Origin: Pseudomonadota bacterium
Lineage (GTDB): Bacteria; Desulfobacterota; Desulfobaccia; Desulfobaccales; 0-14-0-80-60-11
Assembly: GCA_018897875.1 (NCBI GenBank)
Contig: JAHIKF010000518.1
Span: forward strand, 1-7,812
Direction: 5' to 3'
DNA length: 7,812 nucleotides
The position numbers and the translations under genes are program-made. Under the pieces are notes generated by a model. The model was not told where the DNA came from and searched no databases. It saw nothing but the letters and a program-made list of their open reading frames with translations. Below are positions 6,578-7,812 of the stretch, one piece after another. The first letter of the stretch is position 1; each line of letters opens with the position of its first letter.

Positions 6578-7558
6578 ATGAATTTCTCTAGAAGCCCTTC
6601 GCCAGCGCCTCCCCTGGTGGATCACGCCAGTTTCTGCCCGATGTGCGGCGGGGCCTGCCGGCCGGTCATGGAAGGGTTATTCGACGAGCGTTTCGGGGCG
6701 CCCGGCGCCTTTGCCATTGTGGAGTGCTCCCACTGCGGCCTGGAGCAGACCTGGCCCCGGCCCGCGGCAAGTGAACTCAAAGAGTTATATGAAAGGTTCT
6801 ATAACGCCGGGATAAGACCGGACAGCGCTTACCGGGGCCTCAGGGAGCGCTTCTTCACTTCCGGCCTGTATCGCCTCTGGCTGCTATGGGACGGGGATAT
6901 GGGTTTCCATGGACGCCGGAGGGCCGGGAGGCTGCTGGACGTGGGGTGCAATGAGGGGCGGGGCTTGAGCCTGTACGCCGACAACGGTTTTCAGGTGGAA
7001 GGCCTGGAGCTGAACGAGTCGGCCGCGGCCCTGGCCCGCCAGCGGGGTTTTCGGGTGCACACGGCGCCGCTGGAGCAGTTCAGACCCCGGGAGCCTTTCG
7101 ACGTGGTGGTCCTGGCCAACGTCCTGGAGCACGCCTGGGACCCGGTGCAGATGCTGGCCGAGGTGCGGCGCCTGCTGCGGCCGCAGGGCGAGGTCTGGAT
7201 TTCCTGCCCCAACGCCGCCAGTTTCTGGCGCCGGGTGTTCGGGCGCGCCTGGATCAACTGGCATGTGCCCTTCCACCTCTGGCACTTTTCCCCGGCAACC
7301 CTGCAAATGGTCCTCAAGCGGGCCGGCTATGAAATCACGGCTCTCGACACCTTCACCCCGTCTCTCTGGATGGCTCAATCTCTCTGTGTCAGCCTGGCCG
7401 CCCGGGAAGGCCGGACCAACCGCGTGATGCGGTCGGCGCCGATGGCAGCCGGGTTGACCCTGACGGCCCGAGCCCTGGTGTTGCCCTGGTTCAGACATCT
7501 CAATCTTAGCCTGACCGGGGACTGCCTGATCGTCACGGCCCGGGGACAGGAAGGATGA
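6578..7558 (+). CDS. Class I SAM-dependent methyltransferase with N-terminal zinc ribbon
   Basis: A 326-residue protein with two parts. An N-terminal zinc ribbon has paired cysteines C20-x2-C23 (CPMCGG) and C50-x2-C53 (CSHCGL). The methyltransferase core follows: motif I LLDVGCNEGRGL at 119-130, the acidic residue E144 in VEGLELNE ending the second strand, FDVVVLANVLEH at 174-185, and LLRPQGEVWIS as the later strand. After it comes WINWHVPFHLWHFS, the W/H/P-rich stretch common to Methyltransf_23-type proteins of surface-glycan loci. The likely role is methylating a sugar or sugar-linked group; the acceptor is unknown. The ATG at 6578 follows AGGGG at 6569-6573 at a tight 4-base spacing. It is GC-rich (about 68% in the line at 7081-7140) and its stop lies 4 bases before the next start, so the two are surely co-transcribed. 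The 367-base gap upstream may hold the start of a separate transcript. Confidence 0.9.
   Translation: MNFSRSPSPAPPLVDHASFCPMCGGACRPVMEGLFDERFGAPGAFAIVECSHCGLEQTWPRPAASELKELYERFYNAGIRPDSAYRGLRERFFTSGLYRLWLLWDGDMGFHGRRRAGRLLDVGCNEGRGLSLYADNGFQVEGLELNESAAALARQRGFRVHTAPLEQFRPREPFDVVVLANVLEHAWDPVQMLAEVRRLLRPQGEVWISCPNAASFWRRVFGRAWINWHVPFHLWHFSPATLQMVLKRAGYEITALDTFTPSLWMAQSLCVSLAAREGRTNRVMRSAPMAAGLTLTARALVLPWFRHLNLSLTGDCLIVTARGQEG
7548..7554 (+). promoter_or_regulatory. Ribosome binding site deciding the GTG start of the WcaI-like gene
   Basis: AGGAAGG at the end of the methyltransferase gene lies 8 bases before the GTG at 7563. It supports that GTG rather than the ATG at 7555, whose frame reads only MNKWRCVS before stopping. 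Confidence 0.7.
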
Positions 7559-7562
7559 ATAA

Positions 7563-7812
7563 GTGGCGCTGCGTATCCTGATTCACGGCATCAATTATGC
7601 TCCGGAGTTTGTCGGGATCGGGCGTTACACCGGGGAGTTGGGGGCCTGGCTGAGGTCCAGGGGGCACGCGGTCACCGTCCTCGCCGCCCCCCCTTATTAT
7701 CCGGCGTGGCGGGTGCCGGCCGCATACCGCCGGCCGGCCTGGCGGCGGGAATGGCTGGATGGGGTGGAGGTGCTGCGGGCCCCCCTCTATACCCCCGCCC
7801 GGGTGACCGGCA
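7563..7812 (+). CDS. WcaI-like glycosyltransferase (GT4), N-terminal part, cut by right edge
   Basis: The first 83 codons of a gene that continues beyond the window. The translation opens (M)ALRILIHGINYAPEFVG and goes on with IGRYTGELGAWLRSRGH, VTVLAAPPYYPAWRV and later GVEVLRAPLYTPAR. This matches the WcaI family closely: the 'GINYxPE.vGIGkYtGE' loop and 'aPPYYPxW' segment are its signature. In E. coli, WcaI belongs to the colanic acid pathway; in other phyla homologues serve diverse exopolysaccharides, so no specific sugar is claimed. The catalytic C-terminal domain lies outside the window. Start at GTG is supported by the ribosome binding site 8 bases upstream and by the first strand beginning immediately after it. 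Local GC is very high. It follows the zinc-ribbon methyltransferase by 4 bases. Confidence 0.9.
   Translation, partial: MALRILIHGINYAPEFVGIGRYTGELGAWLRSRGHAVTVLAAPPYYPAWRVPAAYRRPAWRREWLDGVEVLRAPLYTPARVTG

Noticed and set aside
6884..7498. Antisense open frame opposite the zinc-ribbon methyltransferase
   Set aside because: Rich in Gly, Pro, Arg, Gln and His, as expected from the complement of GC-rich codons, and it covers the conserved methyltransferase core.
1..7812. JUMPStart/ops element, CRISPR array, insertion sequence or tRNA
   Set aside because: No GGCGGTAG ops core in a leader, no regularly spaced repeats, no transposase and no tRNA-like cloverleaf were seen.

Overview
The window is part of a bacterial cell-surface polysaccharide (O-antigen, capsule or exopolysaccharide) biosynthesis cluster, with every supported gene on the + strand. 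The content is typical of Gram-negative Wzx-dependent clusters: four glycosyltransferases of the GT-B fold (one cut by the left edge) plus the start of a fifth, an FkbM-type methyltransferase, a zinc-ribbon class I methyltransferase and a Wzx-like flippase. No rRNA, tRNA, marker gene or mobile element is present, so the host cannot be fixed. High-GC backbone genes and the WcaI-type enzyme would fit a Desulfobacterota/deltaproteobacterial-type genome, but that is a weak inference.

Layout: 2-154, 3' end of a GT4-like glycosyltransferase; 182-1207, CgeB-like glycosyltransferase; 1208-1259, short gap holding a possible relic of another glycosyltransferase start; 1260-2411, GT4 glycosyltransferase with a GTG start; 2412-2624, gap without a convincing gene; 2625-3452, FkbM methyltransferase with a very AT-rich core; 3480-4934, Wzx-like flippase; 4988-5020, a possible ten-codon leader frame with a strong ribosome binding site; 5017-6210, GT4 glycosyltransferase; 6211-6577, the largest gap, with a short open frame and nested inverted repeats; 6578-7558, zinc-ribbon methyltransferase; 7563 to the right edge, N-terminus of a WcaI-like glycosyltransferase.

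Working together, the glycosyltransferases would each add one sugar to a lipid-linked repeat unit at the cytoplasmic face of the inner membrane, the two methyltransferases could methylate sugars or a sugar-linked group, and the flippase would carry the finished unit across the membrane. No initiating phosphoglycosyl transferase, Wzy polymerase, chain-length regulator or nucleotide-sugar pathway gene lies in the window; they would be expected nearby. 

The most notable property is mosaic base composition. By hand count GC is about 31% over 301-540 inside the CgeB-like gene, about 25% over 3001-3240 inside the FkbM gene, and near 68% in a sampled line of the zinc-ribbon methyltransferase. This fits a locus assembled by repeated transfer and recombination. 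I found no evidence for a wholly new type of system; the unexplained material is confined to the gaps.
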